Below are positions 47,111 through 59,278 of a stretch of DNA of 64,000 nt, one piece after another. Location of the stretch: NCBI RefSeq assembly GCF_000949135.2, contig NZ_JTAN02000019.1, positions 992,001-1,056,000 of the forward strand, in the 5' to 3' direction. Below the pieces are notes generated by a model. That model was given only the letters and a program-made list of their open reading frames with translations. It was not told where the DNA came from and ran no database searches. Position 1 is the first letter of the stretch. The number at the start of each line of letters is the position of its first letter. The position numbers were made by a program, and so were the translations under genes. The stretch comes from Burkholderia sp. USMB20. GTDB taxonomy: Bacteria > Pseudomonadota > Gammaproteobacteria > Burkholderiales > Burkholderiaceae.

Positions 47111-47850
47111 CACTTGCCTCCGATGTAGCCGGGCAGCCGCGTGCGGCCTTCGATCCAGCGCATGAACGCCATCACGACGAGGTTGATGATCACGTACGCG
47201 AGCGTGACCGCGATGAACGACTCGTAGGTCTGCGCGGTGTAGTCGACGAGCTGGCGCGCCTGCGCGGACAGGTCGAGCAGGCCGATCGTCGACGCGACCG
47301 CCGAGTTCTTGAAGATGTTCAGGAACTCGGACGTGAGCGGCGGCACGATGATCCGGTACGCAACCGGCAGCAGCACGTAGCGGTACGTCTGCCATTGCGT
47401 GAAGCCCATCGCGAGGCCGGCCGCGCGCTGGCCCTTCGGCAGCGCGTTGATCCCCGAGCGCACCTGTTCGCACACGCGCGCGCCCGTAAACAGGCCGAGA
47501 CAGATGATCGACGAGGTGAAGAACTGCGTGGTCGGCGGCAACTGCTTGATCCAGGTGCCGATCGATGCGGGCAGCAACTCGGGCACGACGAGGTACCAGA
47601 TGAAGAACTGCACGATCAGCGGGATGTTCCGGAAGATCGACACGTACACGGTGCCGATCGCGGACAGCCATTTGTTCGGCACCGTGCGCAGCACGCCGAA
47701 CAGCGAGCCGACGATCAGCGCGATGACCCAGGCGACGAGCGACACCTCGATCGTCACCCAGAAGCCGGACATCAGCCATCCGAAATAAGTCGTCGGCTCG
47801 CCGGTCGAGACGGGGCTCAGGAAGACGCCCCAGTTCCAGTGGTAAGACAT
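47110..47850 (-). CDS. gltJ: Glutamate/aspartate ABC transporter permease GltJ
   Basis: A 246-residue permease. [13 protein letters not shown] starts the protein and a periplasmic segment precedes TM1 ([23 protein letters not shown]). The EAA loop is [19 protein letters not shown]. The ATG at 47850 has GGAG nine bases upstream; an upstream TTG at 47856 is less likely. It pairs with GltK in the membrane. The gap to gltI is 84 bases. Confidence 0.92.
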   Translation of the reverse strand: MSYHWNWGVFLSPVSTGEPTTYFGWLMSGFWVTIEVSLVAWVIALIVGSLFGVLRTVPNKWLSAIGTVYVSIFRNIPLIVQFFIWYLVVPELLPASIGTWIKQLPPTTQFFTSSIICLGLFTGARVCEQVRSGINALPKGQRAAGLAMGFTQWQTYRYVLLPVAYRIIVPPLTSEFLNIFKNSAVASTIGLLDLSAQARQLVDYTAQTYESFIAVTLAYVIINLVVMAFMRWIEGRTRLPGYIGGK

Positions 47851-47934
47851 GGGCAAGACTCCAGCAAAAAGAAACGGAAGAAGCGTGGCCTCTTCCGTTT
47901 CAGTAGCGTCATTTCTGCGTCAACGGCCGCGTGG

Positions 47935-48828
47935 TCAGTCGAGCGCCTTGTCGTTCGGGTTCGCGTACAGCTTCTTCATCGAATCGGACAGCGGGAAGTT
48001 CAGGTTCAGCCCCTTCGGCGGGATCGGGTTCTCGAACCACTTCGCGTAGATCTTCGCGGCTTCGCCCGACTTCTCGACTTGCGAGATCGCGTCGTCGACG
48101 ACCTTCTTGAAGTCCGCATCGCCCTTGCGCATCATGCAGCCGTACGCCTCTTCCGACTGCGGCGTGCCGACGATCACCCATTCGCCCGGCTGCTTCGCCT
48201 TCGCGCGCTCGCCCGCGAGCAGCGCGTCGTCCATCATGAACGCGACCGCGCGGCCCGACTCGAGCGTGTTGAACGAGTCGCCGTGATCCTTCGCGCTGAT
48301 GATGTTCATGCCCAGCTGCTTGTCGTTGTTCATCTTGCGCAGCAGGCGCTCGGACGTCGTGCCGGCGGTGGTCACGACCGTCTTGCCCTTCAGGTCGGCG
48401 AAGTCCTTCACGCCCGAATCCTTCTTCGTCATCAGGCGCGTGCCGATCACGAAGATCGTGTCGGAGAATGCGGCCTGCTGCTGACGCTCCAGGTTGTTGG
48501 TCGTCGAGCCGCACTCGATGTCGACCGTGCCGTTCTGCACGAGCGGGATGCGGTTCTGCGACGTGACCGGGATGTTCTTGACCTGCAGGTTCGGCAGGTT
48601 CAGCTTTTTCTTCACCGCGTCCACGACCTTCAACTGGAATTCGCGCGAATAGCCGACGACCTGCTGGTTCTGGTCATAGTAGGAGAACGGAATCGACGAT
48701 TCGCGGTGGCCCAGCGCGATCACGCCCGTGTCCTTGATCTTCTTCAGCGTGCCGGTCTCCTGTGCGTGCGCGCCGCTCGCGAACGCGCACAGCGCCGCGA
48801 CCATCAGGACTGCCTTGTGGTATTTCAT
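47935..48828 (-). CDS. gltI: Glutamate/aspartate ABC transporter substrate-binding protein
   Basis: A 297-residue periplasmic binding protein with a signal peptide (MKYHKAVLMVAALCAFASGAHA, cleaved before QETG). A family 3 solute-binding fold follows (TGVIALGHRESSIPFSYYD, VDIECGSTTNNLERQ). It matches GltI of E. coli. The start at 48828 has AAGGAG at about nine bases; a nearby upstream ATG lies too close to that site. First gene of the gltIJKL operon. Confidence 0.93.
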   Translation of the reverse strand: MKYHKAVLMVAALCAFASGAHAQETGTLKKIKDTGVIALGHRESSIPFSYYDQNQQVVGYSREFQLKVVDAVKKKLNLPNLQVKNIPVTSQNRIPLVQNGTVDIECGSTTNNLERQQQAAFSDTIFVIGTRLMTKKDSGVKDFADLKGKTVVTTAGTTSERLLRKMNNDKQLGMNIISAKDHGDSFNTLESGRAVAFMMDDALLAGERAKAKQPGEWVIVGTPQSEEAYGCMMRKGDADFKKVVDDAISQVEKSGEAAKIYAKWFENPIPPKGLNLNFPLSDSMKKLYANPNDKALD

Positions 48829-48972
48829 TTTGGTCATCTCCTTGGCTAAAACCCGCGCCAGTGTATCAAAGTAATATTTTTGAAAGTACTGGTTGTTAAC
48901 CGCACTACGAATCGCGCTGTGCGAAGCCGTCCTCCCGGCTCCGGGCGCCCGTTTCGGCACCTGAATGCGCGC

Positions 48973-49002
48973 GCGGGCGATGCCGGATTCGGCATCGCCC
49001 GC
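48973..49002. other. Long perfect hairpin without T-run
   Basis: A 13-pair perfect stem (GCGGGCGATGCCG and its complement) with a GATT loop, 80 bases past the gdhA stop and 145 bases before gltI. The lack of a T-run argues against a simple terminator; it could stabilise the gdhA mRNA end. Confidence 0.5.
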
Positions 49003-49080
49003 GAGGGTTCATGCACGCAATCGGGTGGATTGCGTCATGCTTTGATCGTAGTCAACCGATCGGCGATCGGCAACGACCGA

Positions 49081-50367
49081 TCAGGGGTACAGGCCGCGCA
49101 TTTCGCGCGCCATCAGGATGCGCTTGCACGCGACGATGAACGCCGCCGTACGCACCGTCACCTTGTGCTCTTCCGCGACCGCCCACACGCCGGCGAACGC
49201 TTCGCGCATCACGCGCTCGAGACGGTGGTTGATCTCGTCTTCCGTCCAGAAGAAGCTCGAGAAGTCCTGCACCCACTCGAAGTACGACACGGTCACGCCG
49301 CCCGCGTTCGCGATCACGTCGGGGATCACGAGCACGCCGTTCGCGCTCAGGATGTCGTCCGCCGCCGTCGTCGTCGGGCCGTTCGCGCCTTCGACGATGA
49401 TCTTCGTGCGGATCTTCGCCGCGTTCTTTTCGGTGATCTGGTTTTCCAGTGCCGCCGGGATCAGGATGTCGGTCTCGACCGTCCAGAACTCGTCGTTCGG
49501 CATCGGCTCGGCGCCTTCGAAGCCCGCGACGCCGCCCGTGCGTGCGACGTGGTCGAGCAGCTTGTTCGAATCGAGGCCGGCCGGCTGGTAGATCGTGCCC
49601 GTGTGATCCTGCACCGCGATCACCTTCGAGCCCGCTTCCTGGAACAGCTTCGCCGCGATGCCGCCGACGTTGCCGAAGCCCTGCACCGCGATGCGCGCGC
49701 CTTCGATTTCCAGGCCCTTCTTCTTCGCCGCTTCGGAGCCGACGACGAACACGCCGCGGCCCGTTGCTTCCTTGCGGCCGAGCGAACCGCCGAGCGCGAT
49801 CGGCTTGCCGGTCACGACGCCGGTCGACGTCTGGCCCTGGTTCATCGAGTACGTGTCCATCATCCACGCCATCACCTGTTCGTTGGTGTTGACGTCCGGT
49901 GCCGGAATGTCGGTGTTCGGCCCGATGATGATGCCGATTTCGCTGGTGTAGCGGCGCGTCACGCGCTCGAGCTCACCACGCGACAGCTTGCGCGGGTCGA
50001 CGCGGATGCCGCCCTTCGCACCGCCGTACGGCACGTTCACGGCCGCGTTCTTCACCGACATCCATGCCGACAGCGCCATCACTTCCGACAGCGTCACGTC
50101 CTGGTGGTAGCGCACGCCGCCCTTGCCCGGGCCGCGCGACACGTTGTGCTGCACGCGATAGCCTTCGAAGTGCGCGACGGTGCCGTTGTCGAGCTCGATG
50201 GGGCAGTCGACGATCAGGATGCGCTTCGGACGCTTCAGCGTCTCGAGCCAGCGCGACAGCGAGCCGAGGTACGGCGCGACGCGATCGACCTGCTGAAGGT
50301 AGTTGCCCCACGGGCCGAGATCGTCGGCGTGAAGGTAGGACGGGATGGACTGCAGTTGCGAAGACAT
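49081..50367 (-). CDS. gdhA: Glutamate dehydrogenase
   Basis: A 428-residue Glu/Leu/Phe/Val dehydrogenase. [15 protein letters not shown] holds the catalytic Lys (about residue 126), and [14 protein letters not shown] is the GxGxxG dinucleotide-binding motif (about residue 225). It interconverts glutamate with 2-oxoglutarate and ammonia; the 428-residue form resembles NAD-dependent catabolic enzymes of Burkholderia and Bacillus RocG. The start at 50367 is preceded by GGAG. Its position beside gltIJKL on the same strand suggests a glutamate-use cluster. Confidence 0.93.
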   Translation of the reverse strand: MSSQLQSIPSYLHADDLGPWGNYLQQVDRVAPYLGSLSRWLETLKRPKRILIVDCPIELDNGTVAHFEGYRVQHNVSRGPGKGGVRYHQDVTLSEVMALSAWMSVKNAAVNVPYGGAKGGIRVDPRKLSRGELERVTRRYTSEIGIIIGPNTDIPAPDVNTNEQVMAWMMDTYSMNQGQTSTGVVTGKPIALGGSLGRKEATGRGVFVVGSEAAKKKGLEIEGARIAVQGFGNVGGIAAKLFQEAGSKVIAVQDHTGTIYQPAGLDSNKLLDHVARTGGVAGFEGAEPMPNDEFWTVETDILIPAALENQITEKNAAKIRTKIIVEGANGPTTTAADDILSANGVLVIPDVIANAGGVTVSYFEWVQDFSSFFWTEDEINHRLERVMREAFAGVWAVAEEHKVTVRTAAFIVACKRILMAREMRGLYP

Positions 50368-50644
50368 GGACACTCCAACGTTCAACGGATTGCGCACATT
50401 GTCGAAAAACCCGTTTTTTTTATCCAATGCCGTTTGCTTATTCGATTATGCGTTTCTTGCATGATCGTGATTTTTCGCAAATCCGCGGTCGATTTGCGCA
50501 AGAACGCCCGCGATCGGCCATGCATCGCGTGCGTGAAAAATCGTCGGTGAAAGTCGCGGGATGCCCGCCGGGCGGGCGTTCGACAGGCGTCGAAAGCGGC
50601 TCGTCAGTCGGTCGCGCCCGACCGGCACGGTTAACCGCCCACGG

Positions 50645-53243
<2,599 letters not shown>

Positions 53244-53263
53244 GCGCCGCCGTCGCCGGACGG

Positions 53264-53305
53264 AAAAAAAGCCCGATGCGAAATTGCTCGCATCGGGCTT
53301 TTTCT
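53264..53305 (+). terminator. Rho-independent terminator after purB
   Basis: Stem AAGCCCGATGCG / CGCATCGGGCTT followed by TTTTCTTT; the A-run upstream makes weak reverse activity possible. Confidence 0.9.
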
Positions 53306-53329
53306 TTGGCGGCTCGCGCGCGCTCGACG

Positions 53330-53353
53330 AAAAAAGGCGCCCCGAGGGGCGCC
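53330..53353 (-). terminator. Rho-independent terminator after gntK
   Basis: On the minus strand, stem GGCGCCCC / GGGGCGCC is followed by six T residues, 38 bases past the gntK stop. Confidence 0.85.
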
Positions 53354-53390
53354 TGTCTCACTGCGGCATCACGATTGCCGCGAACCGCGC

Positions 53391-53888
53391 TCAGTGCGCG
53401 TGGCCGATCTTCGCCATCACCTGATCGACGATCTGTTCGGGCGTCAGCTCGATGCTGACCTCGATCGCCTCGTCCGGGCCCGGCTCCTCGAGCGTATCGA
53501 GCTGGCTCTTCAGCAGCGACGGATCGAAGAAATGGCCGGTGCGGCTTTTCAGGCGCTCGTGCAACACCTCGAACGAGCCCTTCAGATACACGAACCGCAC
53601 GTCGGTGTCGGTGCCGCGCAGCACGTCGCGGTACGACCGCTTCAGCGAAGAGCACGTGAACACGGCCGTCTCGCCGGCACGCTGCTTTTCCTCGATGGCC
53701 GCGCGGATCGTGCGCAGCCACGGCCAGCGGTCGTCGTCGGTCAGCGGAATGCCGTTGTGCATCTTTTCCTTGTTCGCCGCGCTGTGAAACGCGTCGCCGT
53801 CGGTATAGCTGCACGACAGGCGTTCTGCCAGCATTTCGCCGATTCGCGATTTGCCCGCGCCCGACACGCCCATTGCGATCAGAATCAT
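53391..53888 (-). CDS. gntK: Gluconokinase
   Basis: A 165-residue small (GntK/IdnK-type) kinase with Walker A MGVSGAGKSRIGEML (about residues 7-21), YTDGDAFHSAANKEKMHNGIPLTDDDR, and the LKGSFEVLHERLKSRTGHFF lid region. It phosphorylates gluconate to 6-phosphogluconate, the substrate of Edd encoded nearby. It lies 13 bases after gntT, forming a gntT-gntK operon. Confidence 0.94.
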   Translation of the reverse strand: MILIAMGVSGAGKSRIGEMLAERLSCSYTDGDAFHSAANKEKMHNGIPLTDDDRWPWLRTIRAAIEEKQRAGETAVFTCSSLKRSYRDVLRGTDTDVRFVYLKGSFEVLHERLKSRTGHFFDPSLLKSQLDTLEEPGPDEAIEVSIELTPEQIVDQVMAKIGHAH

Positions 53889-53901
53889 TGACTACCCCTT
53901 G

Positions 53902-55263
53902 TTACAAAACCACGCTCAGCAGCAGCGTAAAGCTCAGACCGAGCACCGAGATGATGGTTTCAAGCAGCGACCAGGTCTTGAACGTCTGGCCGACCGTCAT
54001 CCCGAAGTATTCCTTGATCAGCCAGAAGCCGCCGTCGTTCACGTGCGAGAAGATCAGCGAGCCCGAGCCCGTCGCGAGCACCAGCAGCTCCGGACGAACC
54101 GCCGCGCCCGACGCCGCCGCGATCGGCGCGACGATGCCGCAGGCCGTCGTCATCGCGACCGTCGCCGAACCCGTCGCGAGACGCATCAGCGCCGCGACGA
54201 ACCAGCCGAGCAGCAGCGGCGACAGGTGCGCGTGCTTCGCGGTCTCGACGATCTGCTGCGAGATCCCGCTGTCGCGCAGGACGCCGCCGAAGCCGCCGCC
54301 CGCACCGACGATCAGCGTGATGCCGGCGATCGGTGCCAGGCACTCGCCGCAGAACTTCTGGATCTGGTCGCGGTTGAAACCCTGCAGCTTGCCGAACGTG
54401 AAGAAGCTCACCAGCACGGCGATCAGCAGCGCGACGTCGGAGTTGCCGGCAAAGCGCAGCAGGCTGTTCGGCAGCGACTTCGGCGTGAAGATCAGGTCGG
54501 CCCAGCTGCCGACCAGCATCAGGATCACCGGCAGCAGGATCGTGAACAGCGTGATGCCGAAGCTCGGCAGTTCGCGCTGCTTGCCTTCCGTGTGCGATTC
54601 GACGAACTGCGCGGCGAGCGGATTGTTCTCCGGCAGCTTGACGAATTTCGAGATCATCAGCGCGAACAGCGGGCCCGCGACGATCGCGGTCGGCACGCCG
54701 ACGATCAGGCCGAACGCGATCGTCTTGCCGATGTCGGCACCGTATTGCTGGACGGCCAGCAGCGCGGCCGGGTGCGGCGGAATCAGCCCGTGCACGACGG
54801 ACAGGCCCGCGACCATCGGCAGGCCGACGACGAGCAGCGACTTGCCGGTGCGCTTCGCGACGTTGAACGCGATCGGGATCAGCAGCACGAAGCCGACTTC
54901 GAAGAACACCGGCAGGCCGACGATGATCGCGACGAACATCATCGCCCAATGGATGTTCTTCTCGCCGAACCAGTCGATCAGCGTGGTCGCGATCCGCTCC
55001 GCGCCGCCCGATTCGGCCATCATCTTGCCGAGCATCGTGCCGAGGCCGACGACCACCGCGATGTGGCCGAGCGTGTTGCCGTTGCCGGTCTCGAACGACT
55101 TGACGATCTTGTCCATCGGCATCCCGACCACGAGGCCGAGGCCGAGCGAGACGATGATGAGCACCAGGAACGGATAGATCTTGAACCGCGCGATCATCAC
55201 GATCAGCGCGACGATCGCGATCACGGTATAAATGAGCAGCATGCTGCCTTGGACAGCCCCCAT
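53902..55263 (-). CDS. gntT: Gluconate:H+ symporter (GntP family)
   Basis: A 453-residue transporter with about 12 to 14 transmembrane segments. The conserved GntP-family regions are GNGNTLGHIAVVVGLGTMLGKMM, GLIPPHPAALLAV, GGGFGGVLRDSGIS and a C-terminal SGSLIFSHVNDGGFWLI. It brings gluconate into the cell for GntK. The ATG at 55263 has an excellent AGGAGG about seven bases upstream, set in TAGGAGGAG, which is complementary to the loop of the predicted small RNA at 35301-35391. Confidence 0.93.
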   Translation of the reverse strand: MGAVQGSMLLIYTVIAIVALIVMIARFKIYPFLVLIIVSLGLGLVVGMPMDKIVKSFETGNGNTLGHIAVVVGLGTMLGKMMAESGGAERIATTLIDWFGEKNIHWAMMFVAIIVGLPVFFEVGFVLLIPIAFNVAKRTGKSLLVVGLPMVAGLSVVHGLIPPHPAALLAVQQYGADIGKTIAFGLIVGVPTAIVAGPLFALMISKFVKLPENNPLAAQFVESHTEGKQRELPSFGITLFTILLPVILMLVGSWADLIFTPKSLPNSLLRFAGNSDVALLIAVLVSFFTFGKLQGFNRDQIQKFCGECLAPIAGITLIVGAGGGFGGVLRDSGISQQIVETAKHAHLSPLLLGWFVAALMRLATGSATVAMTTACGIVAPIAAASGAAVRPELLVLATGSGSLIFSHVNDGGFWLIKEYFGMTVGQTFKTWSLLETIISVLGLSFTLLLSVVL

Positions 55264-55393
55264 GTGGCACTCCTCCTAGGATTGTTCGAACCGGGCGAGT
55301 TGTTGCGAGTATGCCCGGCTATGCAGGTCTCCGAAACACGGGGGTTCCCACCCCGCGAGGACGCTGAATTTTACTTATCTTTACGGTCCGCGG

Positions 55394-55409
55394 ATAGAAC
55401 CGGTTCCAT
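55394..55409. promoter_or_regulatory. Palindromic operator candidate upstream of gntT
   Basis: Centre GAACCGGTTC is a perfect ten-base palindrome (55397-55406), extended by AT...AT outside one mismatch. A central CG with AACCGGTT is common in LacI-family operators (family knowledge). No LacI gene is in the window. Confidence 0.45.
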
Positions 55410-55412
55410 CAG

Positions 55413-55459
55413 CAAAAACCCTCGGTAAAACAAGCACTAAGCGCTCGCTTACCGAGGGT
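55413..55459 (-). terminator. Rho-independent terminator after eda
   Basis: On the minus strand, ACCCTCGGTAA and TTACCGAGGGT form an 11-pair stem around a 20-base loop containing a smaller hairpin, followed by TTTTT. Confidence 0.88.
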
Positions 55460-55482
55460 CAAACGTTCGTTTCGTACAAGTC

Positions 55483-56109
55483 TTAACGGGGCAGCTGGCT
55501 CGCGGCTTGCGCGAGGCGCGTGACTTCGGCCCAGTCCTGCGCGGCGAGCGCGGCCTTCGGCGTGAGCCACGAACCGCCGACGCACACGACGTTCGGCAGC
55601 TTCAGGAAATTCGGCGCGGTGTCGACCGTGATGCCGCCCGTCGGGCAGAACTTCAGCGCCGGGAACGGACCGTGGAACGCCTGCAGCATCGGCACGCCGC
55701 CGGCTTGCTGCGCGGGGAAGAACTTGACGATCTCGTAGCCGAACTCGAGCGCCTGGATGATGTCGCTCGGCGTCATCACGCCCGGCAGCAGCGGTAGGCC
55801 GGCGTCGAGGGACGCGAGGTGCAGGTCCTTCGTCAGGCCCGGCGACACGCCGAACTTCGCACCCGCGCGCTTCGCCTGCTCGCAGTGCTCGGGCTTCGTG
55901 ATCGTGCCGACGCCGACGACGATGTCGTCCGCGAGCTGGCTCGCGCGCTGGATCGCCTCCAGGCCGGCCGGCGTGCGCAGCGTGATCTCGAGCACCTTGA
56001 CGCCGCCCGCGTGCAACGCGCGCGACACGTGTTCGCCCTGCTCGACCGAGTCGAATGCGAGCACCGGAATCACCGGGCCCAGCTTCACGATTTCAGCAAT
56101 CGTCTTCAT
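55483..56109 (-). CDS. eda: KDPG aldolase (2-keto-3-deoxy-6-phosphogluconate aldolase)
   Basis: A 208-residue class I aldolase that splits KDPG into pyruvate and glyceraldehyde 3-phosphate, closing the Entner-Doudoroff path. [29 protein letters not shown] (catalytic Glu) and [14 protein letters not shown] (Schiff-base Lys) are clear. The ATG at 56109 has AAGGAG at eight bases; an upstream GTG at 56118 is too close to that site. It lies 19 bases after edd. Confidence 0.95.
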   Translation of the reverse strand: MKTIAEIVKLGPVIPVLAFDSVEQGEHVSRALHAGGVKVLEITLRTPAGLEAIQRASQLADDIVVGVGTITKPEHCEQAKRAGAKFGVSPGLTKDLHLASLDAGLPLLPGVMTPSDIIQALEFGYEIVKFFPAQQAGGVPMLQAFHGPFPALKFCPTGGITVDTAPNFLKLPNVVCVGGSWLTPKAALAAQDWAEVTRLAQAASQLPR

Positions 56110-56128
56110 CTGGAACACTCCTTGAAAT

Positions 56129-57985
56129 TCATGCAGCGACGCTGACGGCCGTTTCGCCGACCAGCGTCCCGAAAACCGATGCGCCCTGCTCGGCCGGCGC
56201 GGCCGCCGCGCGGAACACGCCGAACAGTTCGCGCCCGAAACCGACCTCGTTCTCGGCCTGGTGCAGCGGCTGCGCGACCGGGCGCGCCTGCCACTCGGCG
56301 TCGTCGACCTCGATGTCGAGGATGCCGGCTTCCGCGTCGATCACGAGCGTGTCGCCCGTCTTCACCTTGCCGAGCGGGCCGGCCAGCAGCGCTTCCGGCG
56401 ACACGTGGATCACGGCCGGCACCTTGCCCGACGCGCCCGACATGCGGCCGTCGGTCACCAGCGCGACGTGGAAGCCCTGATCCTGCAGCACGCCGAGCAG
56501 CGGCGTCAAACGGTGCAGCTCGGGCATCCCGTTCGCGCGCGCGCCCTGGAAGCGCACGACCGCGACGAAATCGCGCTTCAGCTCGCCGCGATCGAAGGCC
56601 TCCTGCACGGCTTCCTGCGAATCGAACACGATCGCGGGCGCCGTCACCTTGCGGTGCTCGGGCGCGACCGCCGAGATCTTGATCACGCCGCGGCCGAGCC
56701 GGCCCTGCATCAGGCGCAGGCCGCCGTCCGGCTGGAACGGGTCGCGAATGCCGCGCAGCACCTTCGTGTCGTGGCTCTCGGCCGTGCCGTCGACCCACGT
56801 CAGCTTGCCGTCGATCAGCTTCGGCTCCTTCGTGTAGTGCGACAGGCCCTTGCCCGCCACGGTCGTCACGTCTTCGTGCAGCAGCCCGCCCTCGAGCAGG
56901 TTGCGCACCAGGAACGCGACGCCGCCCGCCGCGTGGAAGTGGTTCACGTCGGCCTTGCCGTTCGGGTAGATCTTCGCGAGCAGCGGCACGACGGCCGACA
57001 GCTCGTCGAAATCGTTCCAGTCGATCAGGATGCCGGCCGCGCGCGCGATCGCGACGAGGTGCAGCGTGTGGTTGGTCGAGCCGCCCGTCGCGAGCAGCGC
57101 GACGATCCCGTTGACGATCGCCTTCTCGTCGATCACGTGGCCGATCGGCGTGTAGTGGCCGCGCTCGACCGTCAGGTCGAGCACGCGGCGCGCGGCTTCG
57201 GCGGTCAACGCGTCGCGCAGCGGCGTGTGCGGATGGACGAACGCCGAACCCGGCAGGTGCAGGCCCATCAGTTCCATCAGCATCTGGTTGCTGTTCGCGG
57301 TGCCGTAGAACGTGCAGGTGCCGTGGCCGTGATACGCGGCCGATTCCGCTTCGAGCAGCGCGTCGCGGCCGACCTGGCCGGTCGCGAACTGCTGGCGGAT
57401 CTTCGCCTTGTCGTCGTTCGACAGGCCGCTCGTCATCGGGCCGGCCGGCACGAAGATGGTCGGCAGATGGCCGAACTGCAGCGCGCCGATCAGGAGGCCC
57501 GGCACGATCTTGTCGCAGATGCCGAGGCAGAGCGCCGCGTCGAACATGTTGTGGGTGAGCGCGATCGCGGTGCCCATCGCGATCGCCTCGCGCGAGAACA
57601 GCGACAGCTCCATGCCCGGGTTGCCCTGCGTGACGCCGTCGCACATCGCCGGCACGCCGCCCGCGAACTGCGCGACGCCGCCGTTCTCGCGCGCGGCGGC
57701 CTTGATGATGTCGGGGAAATCCTTGTACGGCGCGTGCGCGGACAGCATCTCGTTGTACGAGGACACGATGCCGATGTTCGGCTCGCGGATCGCCTTGATC
57801 TGGAACTTGTCGCTGCCTTCGAGACCCGCGAAGCCGTGCGCGAGGTTCGCGCACGACAGCGCGCCGCGCGCCGGGAACTTGCCTTGCGCGCCGTCGATGC
57901 GCTGCAGATAGGCGGAACGGGTCGATTGGCTGCGGGCGATCACGCGATCGGTGACTTTCGCCAGGGTGGGGTGCAGCGACGTCAT
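56129..57985 (-). CDS. edd: 6-phosphogluconate dehydratase
   Basis: A 618-residue IlvD/Edd-family dehydratase converting 6-phosphogluconate to KDPG. The cysteines for the [4Fe-4S] cluster lie in [12 protein letters not shown] and [13 protein letters not shown], with a third in [27 protein letters not shown] is the C-terminal signature. The start at 57985 is set by AGGAG nine bases upstream. First gene of edd-eda, divergent from hexR, with two HexR-like sites in the gap. Confidence 0.95.
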   Translation of the reverse strand: MTSLHPTLAKVTDRVIARSQSTRSAYLQRIDGAQGKFPARGALSCANLAHGFAGLEGSDKFQIKAIREPNIGIVSSYNEMLSAHAPYKDFPDIIKAAARENGGVAQFAGGVPAMCDGVTQGNPGMELSLFSREAIAMGTAIALTHNMFDAALCLGICDKIVPGLLIGALQFGHLPTIFVPAGPMTSGLSNDDKAKIRQQFATGQVGRDALLEAESAAYHGHGTCTFYGTANSNQMLMELMGLHLPGSAFVHPHTPLRDALTAEAARRVLDLTVERGHYTPIGHVIDEKAIVNGIVALLATGGSTNHTLHLVAIARAAGILIDWNDFDELSAVVPLLAKIYPNGKADVNHFHAAGGVAFLVRNLLEGGLLHEDVTTVAGKGLSHYTKEPKLIDGKLTWVDGTAESHDTKVLRGIRDPFQPDGGLRLMQGRLGRGVIKISAVAPEHRKVTAPAIVFDSQEAVQEAFDRGELKRDFVAVVRFQGARANGMPELHRLTPLLGVLQDQGFHVALVTDGRMSGASGKVPAVIHVSPEALLAGPLGKVKTGDTLVIDAEAGILDIEVDDAEWQARPVAQPLHQAENEVGFGRELFGVFRAAAAPAEQGASVFGTLVGETAVSVAA

Positions 57986-58068
57986 GCTGGGCGCTCCTGT
58001 ATGCCGGACGGACACCGGCGGTTGGAATCGTGGGGACGGTCGAGTGCATCGAACGAACGAAGTCATTC

Positions 58069-58085
58069 TAGTAGAAAAACTACAA
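58069..58085. promoter_or_regulatory. HexR-like operator near edd
   Basis: Inverted repeat GTAG-AAAAA-CTAC (58071-58083). On the minus strand it overlaps a possible -10 TAGAAT (58065-58070) of edd, an ideal position for repression. Confidence 0.65.
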
Positions 58086-58211
58086 GCGCGCAATGCGGAT
58101 CAGCATACGCGCAACTCATACCGCCGCCACCAGCAAGGCTTTCCTAGTGAAAACCCTAATCAACGGCATCGTCCACTGCAGAAATTGCCGACGATAGAGC
58201 TAGCATTTTCA

Positions 58212-58226
58212 TGTAGATTTTCTACA
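58212..58226. promoter_or_regulatory. HexR-like operator near hexR
   Basis: Perfect inverted repeat TGTAG-ATTTT-CTACA, 53 bases before the hexR start. The same half-sites as the edd-proximal element; probably autoregulation. Confidence 0.7.
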
Positions 58227-58278
58227 ATTCGATTGCGATACACTCGCTCATCCGAACCCGATTTCCATCCGCCGTCCC

Positions 58279-59127
58279 ATGCTGCCTCGCATTGAAGCGA
58301 TCCGCGCCGACCTGCGCCCGTCCGAGCGCAAGCTCGCCGACTACATCCTCGCCGCGCCGCGCGAGGTGCTCGACCTCGCGATGACCGAGCTGTCGACCCG
58401 CGCGGGCGTCAGCCAGCCGACCATCGCGCGCTTCTGCCAGGCGCTCGGCTGCAGCGGCTTTCGCGAATTCAAGATCCGGCTCGCGCAGAGCGTCGCGCCG
58501 GGCGTGTCGTCGGTGTATCGCGACGTCGAGCCCGACGAGCCCGCGCCCGGCATCATCGGCAAGGTGTTCGACCGCACGATCGGCGCGCTGATCGAGGTGC
58601 GCAACAGCCTGTCGGCCGGCAGCGTCGCCGACGCGATCGCGCTGCTGTCGAACGCGTCGCGCATCGAGTTCTACGGCGCCGGCGGCTCCGGCATCGCCGC
58701 GCAGGACATCCAGCACAAGTTCTTCCGGCTCGGCGTGCCGAGCGTCGCGTATTCGGACCCGCACACGTTTTCGATGTCGTCGGCGCTGCTCGGGCCGCAC
58801 GACGTCGTCGTCGCGATCTCGAACACCGGCCGCACGCGCGACATCGTCGAGGCCGCGCGCTCCGCGCTCGCGTGCGGCGCGAAGGTCGTCGCGATCACGC
58901 AGAGCCATTCGCCCCTCGCGAAGCTCGCGACGGTGAGCCTCGCGTCGAACGTCGCGGAGGAAACCGACGTGTTCTCGCCGATGACGTCGCGCATGTCCCA
59001 TCTCGCGATCGGGGATATCCTCGCGGTCGGCGTCGCGCTGTCGCGCGGGCCCGCATTGATGGAGCGCGTCGGCCGCGCGAAGGAAGCGATCACGCGCCGC
59101 CGGATCGACGACGGCACGAAGGATTGA
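58279..59127 (+). CDS. hexR: HexR-type RpiR family transcriptional regulator
   Basis: A 282-residue protein. The N-terminal HTH_6 domain (about residues 1-77) contains ELSTRAGVSQPTIARFCQALGCSGFREFK. The C-terminal SIS sugar-phosphate isomerase-like domain (about residues 115-255) contains EFYGAGGSGIAAQD and VVVAISNTGRTRDIV. In Pseudomonas and Shewanella HexR represses edd, eda and zwf and is released by KDPG. Divergent orientation to edd and paired TGTAG/CTACA sites fit that role here. Confidence 0.9.
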   Translation: MLPRIEAIRADLRPSERKLADYILAAPREVLDLAMTELSTRAGVSQPTIARFCQALGCSGFREFKIRLAQSVAPGVSSVYRDVEPDEPAPGIIGKVFDRTIGALIEVRNSLSAGSVADAIALLSNASRIEFYGAGGSGIAAQDIQHKFFRLGVPSVAYSDPHTFSMSSALLGPHDVVVAISNTGRTRDIVEAARSALACGAKVVAITQSHSPLAKLATVSLASNVAEETDVFSPMTSRMSHLAIGDILAVGVALSRGPALMERVGRAKEAITRRRIDDGTKD

Positions 59128-59214
59128 CCGACGCACGGCGCCCCGCCGGCGCATGAGCGATGCAGAACCGACGCGCGGTCCGGCGCGTCAGCCAACACCC
59201 GACGCGCACGTAAA

Positions 59215-59242
59215 CGAAGAACGGCGCCCCGAGGGGCGCCGT
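59215..59242 (-). terminator. Possible terminator after hemJ
   Basis: Stem ACGGCGCCCC / GGGGCGCCGT with a T-rich (TTCTTCGTTT) stretch on the minus strand, 37 bases past the hemJ stop. The short interrupted T-run makes it only probable. Confidence 0.55.
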
Positions 59243-59278
59243 TGCGCATGGGTCGGTGCAGCCAACCGGCCGCTCAGC

